Source: an uncultured Eubacteriales bacterium (GTDB lineage: Bacteria > Bacillota > Clostridia > Oscillospirales > CAG-272). Taken from it: a stretch of DNA of 61,493 nt. A program made the position numbers and the translations under genes. Where the stretch lies: assembly GCA_934526185.1 (NCBI GenBank), contig CAKTAA010000004.1, positions 1-61,493 on the forward strand, read 5' to 3'. The notes beneath the pieces were generated by a model, which did not search any database, was not told the DNA's origin, and saw only the letters and a list, made by a program, of their open reading frames with translations. Below, piece by piece: positions 41,014 through 48,780 of this stretch (the first letter of the stretch is position 1; the number at the start of each line of letters is the position of its first letter).

Positions 41014-41709
41014 TTACAAATCAAAAGTCCCGTCTTGATCAATCCAATTTTTCAGATTACTATAGTCAAGCAGATATTCCTTTTCGTTTTCCTTACTCGT
41101 CACACCAAAGCCGTTTTTATAAACCTTAATTGAGCTCCCGCCTATATCATAATCTGCTAAACCCTTAAATTCTAAACAATCATTCAATCTAACGACTTTT
41201 TTGCTTTCGAGGTCCAACACATATATTTCATACGGATATGCCCAATAACACCCGACAATAAGCAATAAATCTCTTAAGCAATAAACATTACAACAAATGA
41301 AAGCCTCTTCGCCTTCTTGTAAAACTTCTGAAGGGAAATAATTATACTCATCAAAATCTCTAGAATCTATAATACAATATCCGTATAAGGTCTTGCTAAT
41401 AAAAATATAGTCTATGCCTTGATAGTTGAATACCTGAGGTTTACAACAGGCTTCGATTGTATTGTATGTATTTTTTTTACCGTTCTTCAAAGTTATAGTA
41501 ATCTCATGAAAAAGCGTGTGATACCAAGGATAAGGTGCAGTTTCGTTTTGATATACATGATTATCAAAAGTGACTATGTCAAAGCGAATTCCGTTTATTT
41601 CAAAATGTTCCTCGGTTTTATCTGTTTTGACAAATTCATATCCAACGATACTTTTGCGGTATTTTTCTATGTATTCTTCATATTCTTTTGTTCCATATAC
41701 ATTGGCCAT
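41014..41709 (-). CDS. Hypothetical protein in an AT-rich block
   Basis: 231 residues with no family I recognise. Cytoplasmic, acidic, rich in Tyr, Ile, Asp and Asn, with several beta-strand-like segments (EITITLKNGKKNTYNTI, YEIYVLDLESKKVVRLN) and six or so scattered cysteines. GAGGGGG lies seven bases before the ATG. Its base composition is clearly AT-richer than the genes on both sides, and it is closed off by a bidirectional terminator on the left and the hydrogenase terminator on the right, all signs of recent arrival. By size and composition it resembles orphan immunity-type proteins of toxin systems, but no toxin gene is adjacent. Confidence 0.7.
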   Translation of the reverse strand: MANVYGTKEYEEYIEKYRKSIVGYEFVKTDKTEEHFEINGIRFDIVTFDNHVYQNETAPYPWYHTLFHEITITLKNGKKNTYNTIEACCKPQVFNYQGIDYIFISKTLYGYCIIDSRDFDEYNYFPSEVLQEGEEAFICCNVYCLRDLLLIVGCYWAYPYEIYVLDLESKKVVRLNDCLEFKGLADYDIGGSSIKVYKNGFGVTSKENEKEYLLDYSNLKNWIDQDGTFDL

Positions 41710-41879
41710 TAGGTTCCCCCTCGTTATTGATAAATTGTGATTTATCGGCTATAGTATAACACATCTATCCCGCAATGTAAATCACTTTGAAAAGATCAAA
41801 AAAGTTATACAGAAAATTTGTGCGTTTTCATTATCGTACATATTTCATGCGCGACGACGGCTTTTTCCCTAAAGTAAAA

Positions 41880-41911
41880 AGTCAGGGATTCGCATATGCA
41901 AATCCCTGACT
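41880..41911 (-). terminator. Terminator of the hydrogenase operon
   Basis: 11-bp perfect stem AGTCAGGGATT/AATCCCTGACT (41880-41890 / 41901-41911) with T-runs on both strands; 56 bp after the catalytic-subunit stop codon. Confidence 0.93.
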
Positions 41912-41966
41912 TATTTTTATAAAATATCAAACACGGTTTATACGGTTTTACCTTTTGCGACTCCGC

Positions 41967-43718
41967 TTATATACCACGCTTTACATAGTGTGTATGCAGA
42001 ATCTCATGTGCCTTGTGACTGCCCGGTTTTTCAAGATATTCGTCGTACAGTTTCTTTACAGCAGCATTTTCATGCGATTTGCGGATATCCGCGTTCTGAT
42101 CGTCGCGATAAAGCACCGCCGCGCGCAGAGCCTTCAGATCCATGGTGTTCCGTACAAGCGCACTCTGAATGGGCTGGCCGCCACCGTTGACGCATCCGCC
42201 CGGACATGCCATGATTTCAATGAAATCGACCTCAACTTCACCGCTCTGAACCTTTTTCAGAAGTTTTTTCGCGTTAGCGGTACCGCTGGCAACGGCAACT
42301 TTAACCGTAATATCGCCCAGCGTATATGCTGCATATTTAATACCTTCCGTTCCGCGCACCTCGTTGAACTCCAGCTTTTCGAGCGGCTTGCCGAGAATGA
42401 CCTCTGCAGCGGTACGGAGAGCCGCTTCCATGACGCCGCCGGTCGCGCCGAAGATTGCACCGGCGCTGGAACCGATGTCAAACGGCGCATCAAATTTTTC
42501 GTTTGTCGGCATCTCTTTAAAGTTGATGCCGGCTTTCTCGATCATGCGGCCCAATTCTCTCGTAGTAACGGCAATATCCACGTCCGGAACGCCCGCAGCC
42601 GACTGACCGTCGCGTGTAACCTCAAATTTCTTAGCTGTGCAGGGAATAGCGGATACGAAAACGATATCCTTCGGATCCAGTCCTGCTTTCTGTGCATAAT
42701 AGGTTTTATACATGGCTCCGAACATTTGCTGCGGAGACTTGCAGGTAGAGAGATTGTCCGTGAATTCAGGGAAATAGTGCTCGCAGTACTTGATCCACCC
42801 GGGCGAGCAGGAGGTAATAAGCGGCAGTTTTCCGCCGTTCTGCATTCTGTCGAGAAACTCCGTGGCTTCCTCCATAATTGTAAGGTCCGCTGTCAGATTC
42901 ATATCGTACACGCCGTCAAAGCCCAGACGCTTCAGAGCCGCAATCATCTGAGGTTCTGCATCTGTTCCGGGCGCCATACCGAAGCATTCGCCGATGGTTG
43001 CGCGAACGGAAGGCGCTGTGCAGATAGCTACGTGCTTTGTAGGATCTGCGATCGCATCGAGAATTTTCTGCGTGTCATCGCGCTCATACAGCGCGCCGAC
43101 CGGGCAGGCTACAACGCACTGTCCGCAGTTGATGCAGGAGGTATCTGCCAGATTTTTCTCAAACGGGCTGGCGATATGGGTATCAAATCCGCGGTTTACC
43201 GCTCCGATGACGCCGATATCCTGCATATTCGCGCAAGCGGCGACACATCTGCGGCACAGAACGCACTTGCTGTTGTCGCGGACGATAGCAACCGTAGAGT
43301 CGTCAATTTGGCTCTCCGGCATCTTGCCCTCAAAATGAGAGGCGTCCTCCACACCATAGTCCTTGCAGAATTTCTGAAGATCGCACGCCTGGTTTCTAAT
43401 GCAGGAAAGACATTTCTTATTGTGCGCCGAGAGCACAAGCTCCAGGTTCAGTTTTCTGTTTTCGCGCACGCGCGGCGTGTTGGTGAATATTTCCATTCCA
43501 TCAGCCACAGGCTGTACACAGGCTGCGGCAAGGCCGCGTGCACCCTTTACCTCGACAAGACAGAGACGGCAAGCGCCTATTTCGTTAAATTCTTTCATAT
43601 AGCAGAGCGTCGGAATGTCGATTCCGGCAATTCTGCAGGCTTCCAGTATGGTGGAATTTTTCGGCGCCTGGTAGTCCCGGCCGTTAATTTTTAAGCTGAC
43701 TGTTTCCATGTTTTCCAT
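41967..43718 (-). CDS. hydA: [FeFe]-hydrogenase catalytic subunit (HydA/HndD type)
   Basis: 583 residues. N-terminal 2Fe-2S domain (C39, C50, C53, C67), a His-Cys3 4Fe-4S site (H99, C103, C106, C112), two 4Fe-4S clusters (C152-C162 and C195-C205), then the H-cluster domain: TSCSPGW (302-308), IPCTAKKFE (358-366) and EIMACPGGCVNGGGQP (501-516), ending in the small-subunit-like tail. It makes or takes up H2. The first motif is TSCSPGW, not TSCCPGW, and the second begins Ile, not Met. With the NuoF- and NuoE-like subunits upstream it fits the electron-bifurcating HydABC/Hnd group that couples ferredoxin and NAD(P)H. AAAGGAG lies before the ATG. Confidence 0.95.
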   Translation of the reverse strand: MENMETVSLKINGRDYQAPKNSTILEACRIAGIDIPTLCYMKEFNEIGACRLCLVEVKGARGLAAACVQPVADGMEIFTNTPRVRENRKLNLELVLSAHNKKCLSCIRNQACDLQKFCKDYGVEDASHFEGKMPESQIDDSTVAIVRDNSKCVLCRRCVAACANMQDIGVIGAVNRGFDTHIASPFEKNLADTSCINCGQCVVACPVGALYERDDTQKILDAIADPTKHVAICTAPSVRATIGECFGMAPGTDAEPQMIAALKRLGFDGVYDMNLTADLTIMEEATEFLDRMQNGGKLPLITSCSPGWIKYCEHYFPEFTDNLSTCKSPQQMFGAMYKTYYAQKAGLDPKDIVFVSAIPCTAKKFEVTRDGQSAAGVPDVDIAVTTRELGRMIEKAGINFKEMPTNEKFDAPFDIGSSAGAIFGATGGVMEAALRTAAEVILGKPLEKLEFNEVRGTEGIKYAAYTLGDITVKVAVASGTANAKKLLKKVQSGEVEVDFIEIMACPGGCVNGGGQPIQSALVRNTMDLKALRAAVLYRDDQNADIRKSHENAAVKKLYDEYLEKPGSHKAHEILHTHYVKRGI

Positions 43719-43736
43719 GTTTGCCAGACTCCTTTC

Positions 43737-45524
43737 TTACTTCTTTTCAATGGCGCCGAACTTGCATTTTTCCATGCAGGCGCCGCATTTGATGCATTTT
43801 TCCCGGTCGATGACAAACGGCTTTTTAATCTCGCCGGAAATAGCGCCCGTGGGACATACGCGCGCGCACGCGGAGCATCCCTTGCACTTGTCCGCAATGA
43901 TGGTATAGGACAGCAGCTTCTTGCAGACGCCGGCCGGACAGGTCTTGTCCTTGACATGCGCAACGTATTCATCGCGGAAATAGCGCAGCGTCGACAGCAC
44001 CGGATTCGGGGCCGTCTGGCCGAGGCCACAGAGCGAGGCGCTCTTTATGTAGTTGCAAAGCTCCTCCATGCGATCGAGATCCTCCATTTCGCCGTTTCCG
44101 CTCGTGATTTTTTCGAGCAGCTCCAGCAGACGCACCGTACCAATACGGCAGGGAGCGCATTTGCCGCAGGATTCATCTACTGTGAACTCAAGGAAGAATT
44201 TCGCGATATCCACCATACAGGTGTCCTCGTCCATGACGATAAGTCCTCCGGATCCCATCATGGAGCCGATGGCTATCAGGTTGTCATAATCAATAGGCGT
44301 GTCTATAAGGGAGGCCGGAATGCAACCGCCGGACGGGCCGCCGGTCTGCGCGGCTTTGAATTTTTTGCCGTTTGGCACGCCGCCGCCGATCTCCTCGACA
44401 ATTTCGCGCAGCGTTGTTCCCATGGGGATTTCCACAAGTCCTGTATTGGTGATCTTGCCTCCGAGCGCGAACACCTTTGTTCCCTTGGATTTTTCAGTAC
44501 CCATGGAAGCAAACCATTCGGGGCCGTTCAGGATAATCTGGCAGATATTCGCATACGTTTCCACGTTGTTAATGATGGTTGGCTGACCGAACAGACCCTT
44601 GACGGCGGGGAACGGCGGACGCGGACGGGGCTCGCCGCGGTTGCCCTCGATGGAGGTCAGCAGTGCGGTTTCCTCTCCGCACACGAAAGCGCCGGCGCCA
44701 AGCCGAAGCTGAATATCGAAGCAGAAATCCGTGCCGAAAATATTCTTTCCGAGCAGACCGTACTCGTGTGCCTGTTCAATGGCAATTTGCAGGCGGTGAA
44801 CCGCAATCGGATATTCGGCACGTACATAAATATATCCTTCGTCCGCACCGATGGCATATCCTGCGATAGCCATAGCCTCAAGTACCGCGTGCGGATCTCC
44901 CTCAAGAACAGAGCGGTCCATAAACGCGCCGGGGTCGCCTTCGTCGGCGTTGCAGACTACGTATTTTTTGTCCGATACGCTGTTTGCTGCAAATTGCCAC
45001 TTAGTTCCCGTCGGGAATCCGCCTCCGCCTCGGCCGCGCAGCCCGGAGGCTTTGATGGTGTCAATAACATCCTGCGGCTTCATTTCTGTCAGCACCTTGC
45101 CCAGCGCCTGATACCCGTCCATGGCGATGTACTCGTCTATTACTTCCGGGTTGATGACGCCGCAGTTGCGGAGCGCCACGCGTTTCTGCTTTTTATAGAA
45201 GCCCGTATCGTTCAGACTGAGAATTTCATCTCCGGATACGGTTTCGTCGTATACGAGACGCTTGACAACGCGTCCCTTCAGCAGATGTTCGCTCACGATT
45301 TCCGGAACGTCCGCCTCCGTAACCCGGCTGTAGAAAGTTCCCTCCGGGTAAATAATCATAATGGGGCCGAGCGCGCAAAGTCCGAAACATCCCGTCATAA
45401 CGACTTTTACCTCACTGCTGAGCCCATTTTTCTGAAGCTCCGCTTCCAGCGTCTCCTTAATCTGTACGCTGTTGGAGGATGTACAGCCTGTGCCGCCGCA
45501 TATCAATACATGTGAACGTACCAT
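43737..45524 (-). CDS. hydB: Hydrogenase flavoprotein subunit, NuoF-like (HydB/HndC type)
   Basis: 595 residues. Domains in order: an N-terminal thioredoxin-like 2Fe-2S ferredoxin (CGGTGC, then CFGLC), the NuoF core with the FMN/NADH loops (LRGRGGGGFPTG, CNADEGDPGAFMDR, GAGAFVCGEETALL), the 4Fe-4S site ESCGKCAPCRIGT, and a C-terminal pair of 4Fe-4S clusters (CKGCSACARVCP and CIKCGACMEKC). It binds NAD(P)H and FMN and is the bifurcation subunit in HydABC enzymes. 18 bp upstream of hydA, same operon. Confidence 0.96.
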   Translation of the reverse strand: MVRSHVLICGGTGCTSSNSVQIKETLEAELQKNGLSSEVKVVMTGCFGLCALGPIMIIYPEGTFYSRVTEADVPEIVSEHLLKGRVVKRLVYDETVSGDEILSLNDTGFYKKQKRVALRNCGVINPEVIDEYIAMDGYQALGKVLTEMKPQDVIDTIKASGLRGRGGGGFPTGTKWQFAANSVSDKKYVVCNADEGDPGAFMDRSVLEGDPHAVLEAMAIAGYAIGADEGYIYVRAEYPIAVHRLQIAIEQAHEYGLLGKNIFGTDFCFDIQLRLGAGAFVCGEETALLTSIEGNRGEPRPRPPFPAVKGLFGQPTIINNVETYANICQIILNGPEWFASMGTEKSKGTKVFALGGKITNTGLVEIPMGTTLREIVEEIGGGVPNGKKFKAAQTGGPSGGCIPASLIDTPIDYDNLIAIGSMMGSGGLIVMDEDTCMVDIAKFFLEFTVDESCGKCAPCRIGTVRLLELLEKITSGNGEMEDLDRMEELCNYIKSASLCGLGQTAPNPVLSTLRYFRDEYVAHVKDKTCPAGVCKKLLSYTIIADKCKGCSACARVCPTGAISGEIKKPFVIDREKCIKCGACMEKCKFGAIEKK

Positions 45525-45891
45525 GCCTTTGTCCTATCCTTTCTGTGTAAGCATGAAGCCATGCGGCGGGGAAGAGAACGATCCGGCTACCGGATTTTTG
45601 TCCTGCCTGCCGCAATAACTTTTCAGTATTTTTGTATGTCTTTGAATATCTGCAAAAGATAAATATGAGAAACAAACTACATTTCCTGCATCCCGCTGAA
45701 CCGCGCATCCCTTTTGTAAGCAGGCTAACGGATTTTTACCGCCCTTTCCCGCCGCGCCTGCCTGAATGAGGTGTAAGTTCGCGGCTCTACCCGATCATGC
45801 AGAGAAAATCCGCAGCCGGCAAGCCCGGTCGCTGCTGCAAGGAAATCTATCCAAAACCAACGGTGCGTTTTTTCTGTACGCAGCCGGTCGT
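45525..45891. other. 367-bp gap inside the hydrogenase operon
   Basis: No gene or terminator supported. GC-rich and AT-rich patches alternate; no Rex-type TTGTGAA/TTCACAA palindrome and no consensus promoter seen. Unusual, since the other genes of this operon are nearly contiguous. Confidence 0.5.
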
Positions 45892-46254
45892 TTATTTTCC
45901 GCCGATGGTGTATTCCAGAATAGGCGTGCCGTTCTTCAGGTGCTTCTCCACAACCTCGCGAGCCTTTTCTTCTGTCATTTTTACATAGGTGACTTTTTCT
46001 TTTCCGGGTTCCGTGATTTCCACGACCGGTTCGTATTGGCAGATGCCGATGCAGCCTGTCTGCGTTACAATAATGTGATCCAGCTGCTGCTTTGCAACTT
46101 CTTCGACGAAAGCGTTCAGAACGGGACGAGCACCCGCCGCGATACCGCAGGTAGCCATTCCCACGACAACGCGGATGCCGTCATGCTCCGCGCGCATAGC
46201 TACCTTATCCTTCATTTTGTCGCGAATGGCGCTGAGTTCAGCCAGTGTTTTCAT
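45892..46254 (-). CDS. Thioredoxin-like 2Fe-2S ferredoxin (HndB-like)
   Basis: 120 residues with four cysteines in the 2Fe-2S thioredoxin-fold pattern: MATCGIAAGA and TGCIGICQYEP. Stand-alone proteins of this kind accompany NADP-reducing (Hnd) and bifurcating hydrogenases, carrying electrons between the flavin and iron-sulfur subunits. No good ribosome site precedes the ATG at 46254; AAGGAGAAAGGAG lies 36 bases upstream. Confidence 0.9.
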   Translation of the reverse strand: MKTLAELSAIRDKMKDKVAMRAEHDGIRVVVGMATCGIAAGARPVLNAFVEEVAKQQLDHIIVTQTGCIGICQYEPVVEITEPGKEKVTYVKMTEEKAREVVEKHLKNGTPILEYTIGGK

Positions 46255-46320
46255 GCAATTGATGTTGCCGTTCGTCCGTACGGAAAAACGGCGCTCCTTT
46301 CTCCTTGTATCTTTAAAATG

Positions 46321-46890
46321 TTACGTTTTGCTTCCGTATAATCCGCTGTACTGTTCCGTTATGTAATCACCGATCCAAGCAAGAATCTCCGGGGTGTCGA
46401 GAGGAATATCCTCCCCTAAAACCGCTTTGATCTCTTTTGTATCAAAAAGCATCTCCCGCTTCTCTCCGTCCGATTCCGTCAGTCTGTGCTCCAATACAAA
46501 GTCAATGTCCGGTGATCCGCCGACAAGTGTCTGCATGGTCGCACCGACATCACCTAACGGAAGACAATCAACATGGTCTGTGTGGAACAGAGCCGATACG
46601 GCCGTTCCCTCACCGCTCCGGCTTTGAAGCGTCAGAGTTCCGCCGGTCATTTCCGCCTCCATTTTAAAAAACGGCAGACCGAGCCCCACCTTTCGCGTTG
46701 TCCTGGTGGTGTAAAAGGGCTCCGTTACGCGTGCGGCGGTTTCCGCGTCCATACCGCAGCCGTTGTCTTTGATGGTGATGCGGAGCGTGCAGGCCGCCCT
46801 GTCTTCCTCAATGCCGATCTGAATGACAGACGCACCGGCGCGCACGGAATTTTTGGCGATGTCTAAAATGTTCAGCGATAATTCCCGCAT
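46321..46890 (-). CDS. GHKL (HATPase_c) ATP-binding protein of the hydrogenase operon
   Basis: 189 residues. One GHKL ATPase domain: N box LNILDIAKNSVRAGA, D box IKDNGCGMD, G boxes VGLGLPFFK and GEGTAVSALF. There is no histidine-phosphotransfer region, so it is not a complete sensor kinase; it looks like an anti-sigma-factor-type or signalling ATPase. Such a gene sits between the NuoE-like and ferredoxin genes in many clostridial hnd operons; its role is not established. It starts five bases after the NuoE-like stop, with no clear ribosome site, so translation is probably coupled. Confidence 0.9.
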   Translation of the reverse strand: MRELSLNILDIAKNSVRAGASVIQIGIEEDRAACTLRITIKDNGCGMDAETAARVTEPFYTTRTTRKVGLGLPFFKMEAEMTGGTLTLQSRSGEGTAVSALFHTDHVDCLPLGDVGATMQTLVGGSPDIDFVLEHRLTESDGEKREMLFDTKEIKAVLGEDIPLDTPEILAWIGDYITEQYSGLYGSKT

Positions 46891-46895
46891 AGCGC

Positions 46896-47393
46896 TTATA
46901 CGCTGTATTTCGCAAGAATTGCGGGGACTTCTTCAGGCGTCAATCTGCCATAAACGTCGTCGTTTACCGTCATGACGGGGGCCAGGCCGCACGCGCCGAT
47001 GCAGCGGGTTGCCTCTACAGAGTATACGCCGTCGGCAGAGGTTTCACCTGCCCCCACGCCGATGGACTGTGTGATTTTGTCCAGCAGGCTTCCCGCGCCC
47101 TTTACGTAGCATGCGGTTCCGAGACATACGGAGATGGAGACCTTACCTTTGGGATTCAGCGTAAACTGGGAATAGAACGATGCGACGCCGTAAACCTCAG
47201 CCAGAGATACATCCATCCCCTGGGCGACCATTTTCTGAACCTCAAGCGGGAGATACCCATAAATTTCCTGGGCGCCCTGAAGCACGGGCATCAGCGCTCC
47301 CTTGGTTCCCCTGTATTCCTCCATGAGCCTTCTCAGCTTGTTTTCCTGCTCCTGAGTTCCATGGAACGCGACGGTGGTCAGTTTCTTTTTCAT
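46896..47393 (-). CDS. hydC: Hydrogenase NuoE-like subunit (HydC/HndA type)
   Basis: 165 residues from the ATG at 47393 (MKKKLTTVAF), with AAGGAGG upstream; the frame opens to 47519 without family content. It carries the thioredoxin-like 2Fe-2S domain with four cysteines (CLGTACYVKGA, then CIGACGLAPV) and the helical N-terminal part PVLQGAQEIYGYLPLEVQ. It passes electrons to the NuoF-like subunit. First gene of the hydrogenase operon. Confidence 0.95.
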   Translation of the reverse strand: MKKKLTTVAFHGTQEQENKLRRLMEEYRGTKGALMPVLQGAQEIYGYLPLEVQKMVAQGMDVSLAEVYGVASFYSQFTLNPKGKVSISVCLGTACYVKGAGSLLDKITQSIGVGAGETSADGVYSVEATRCIGACGLAPVMTVNDDVYGRLTPEEVPAILAKYSV

Positions 47394-47510
47394 GTTTTGC
47401 CTTATCCTCCTTCTTGGGATTGCATTCATGTGATGCGGCGATGTTTCTGCTGACTTTCGTATACTGTCTGAAATAAAATGAAAGGCACGGCCGATATCAC
47501 TCACCATATC

Positions 47511-47539
47511 ATTATACACTGTTTTGCGCCAAATTTCTA
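47511..47539 (-). promoter_or_regulatory. Probable promoter of the hydrogenase operon
   Basis: Minus strand TATAAT (47511-47516) with TAGAAA (47534-47539) 17 bp upstream, a partial -35. About 120 bp before the first gene. Confidence 0.5.
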
Positions 47540-47775
47540 TAGTTTTTGAAAAAAAACTTGTGTTTTTTTACGTCTTTTGTTCATTTTTTTCAGGAATTTG
47601 ATCTAAAATTTAGAACGGAAGCTGTTAAATCCCACGGATTATGCCTCACGCAAACCGTACGGATCGTTGACAATAGAATATATGTTAAACATCTGATCGG
47701 AATGCGCAGCATCTTTTTCCTTTCCGAGAGACTGATGAAGAGCTCCCGGCTTCGGCAAACGTCTCGGTTATTCCG

Positions 47776-48525
47776 TTACCCATTTTTAGCATCGCTGAGA
47801 AACGCTTTGTCATGAGGCAGGGTATCGATGGCAGCTTTGCGGGCCTGCGCAATTTGTTCATTTCTCGGGATCCGGTACAAAACTCCGTCCTTGTAAAAGC
47901 GTGCGCCGGTCTGTTTAAAAACGAAAGGAATATCGCGGCGCAGACATTGTTCGCGGATGTCAAGAACCCATTCGTAACGGCAGGGGCGTGCGCTGCTGCC
48001 GCTTTCGCCGCCGACTGACACAAGCGCCGTTTCGTGACTCAGATACGGCGAAAGGTCGATAGGTGAAAGCAACGGTTCACAGATTACCGTTTTTCGGCGG
48101 ATGGGTAGCGTCTGAAAGACCGGAAAGCGTTCCTCACATCTTTTTTGATTTTCAATGGTGCAGCATATGGTAACATTTCCGTATCCGCTGCCCCAATTTA
48201 TCGGAATGCATTGTTCAAAGCGATGAATCCGCTTGGTTATGATTACAAAACGGACATCCGGACGCAGACGGATCATATTCCACAGCTCTGCACGGTAAAG
48301 GTCTGCCTCTTCAATAAAAAAATCCGAGGTCATGCATGTGAAAACTACGGAATTCGCCGGGATTTTATAGGAGCCGTCCCGTCTTTTCTGAAGCGGCAGC
48401 GAAAACGAGGCGGTTTTGCATACGTGAGAGGGATCCCGGCCGATCTGTAAATCCCTGCGGTATACGTAACAGTTTTCGCAGCCCTCGGAAAATTTTCGGC
48501 ATCCGTGCAGCGGATTCCAAACCAA
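47776..48525 (-). CDS. DUF5131 (phage Gp37/Gp68) family protein
   Basis: About 249 residues starting at a TTG at 48525, which has AGAGGTGA five bases upstream; the frame is open to 48705 but the family begins at WNPLHGC. Three cysteines lie in HGCRKFSEGCENCYVYRRD, and later parts read TCMTSDFFIEE, FVIITKRIHRF and GGESG, all typical of the family. The family is shared between phages and bacterial chromosomes and the cysteine triad suggests an iron-sulfur or zinc site; its reaction is unknown. No other phage gene is near. Confidence 0.85.
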   Translation of the reverse strand: MVWNPLHGCRKFSEGCENCYVYRRDLQIGRDPSHVCKTASFSLPLQKRRDGSYKIPANSVVFTCMTSDFFIEEADLYRAELWNMIRLRPDVRFVIITKRIHRFEQCIPINWGSGYGNVTICCTIENQKRCEERFPVFQTLPIRRKTVICEPLLSPIDLSPYLSHETALVSVGGESGSSARPCRYEWVLDIREQCLRRDIPFVFKQTGARFYKDGVLYRIPRNEQIAQARKAAIDTLPHDKAFLSDAKNG

Positions 48526-48780
48526 AATGCTCACCTCTTTTATTTCCTCATTTCTGCGACCGGCAAGTTTACCGGTTTTAAATGAGAATACATTCGAATC
48601 GAACGCGCGTCCATATTTTTGATGCCTGCGGTTTAGCCTTGCCTGCAGCGTAGCCATAAAGGCTGCTGCAGGCGGAAAAGTTGTGCCACTACATGAAATC
48701 CGCATCCGACTGCAAAGGGGAGGTATAAAAATAGGAAATCCTCCGGCCCGCCGAACGGCGCTTCCGAATGACTGTCTACA

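Noticed and set aside
41955..45515. Long plus-strand open frames (579 and 519 codons) opposite the hydrogenase genes
   Set aside because: They are antisense to hydA and hydB, whose motifs are fully conserved; their products resemble nothing and arise from codon bias.
45525..45891. Rex binding site in the hydrogenase operon
   Set aside because: No TTGTGAA-type inverted repeat found by eye on either strand.
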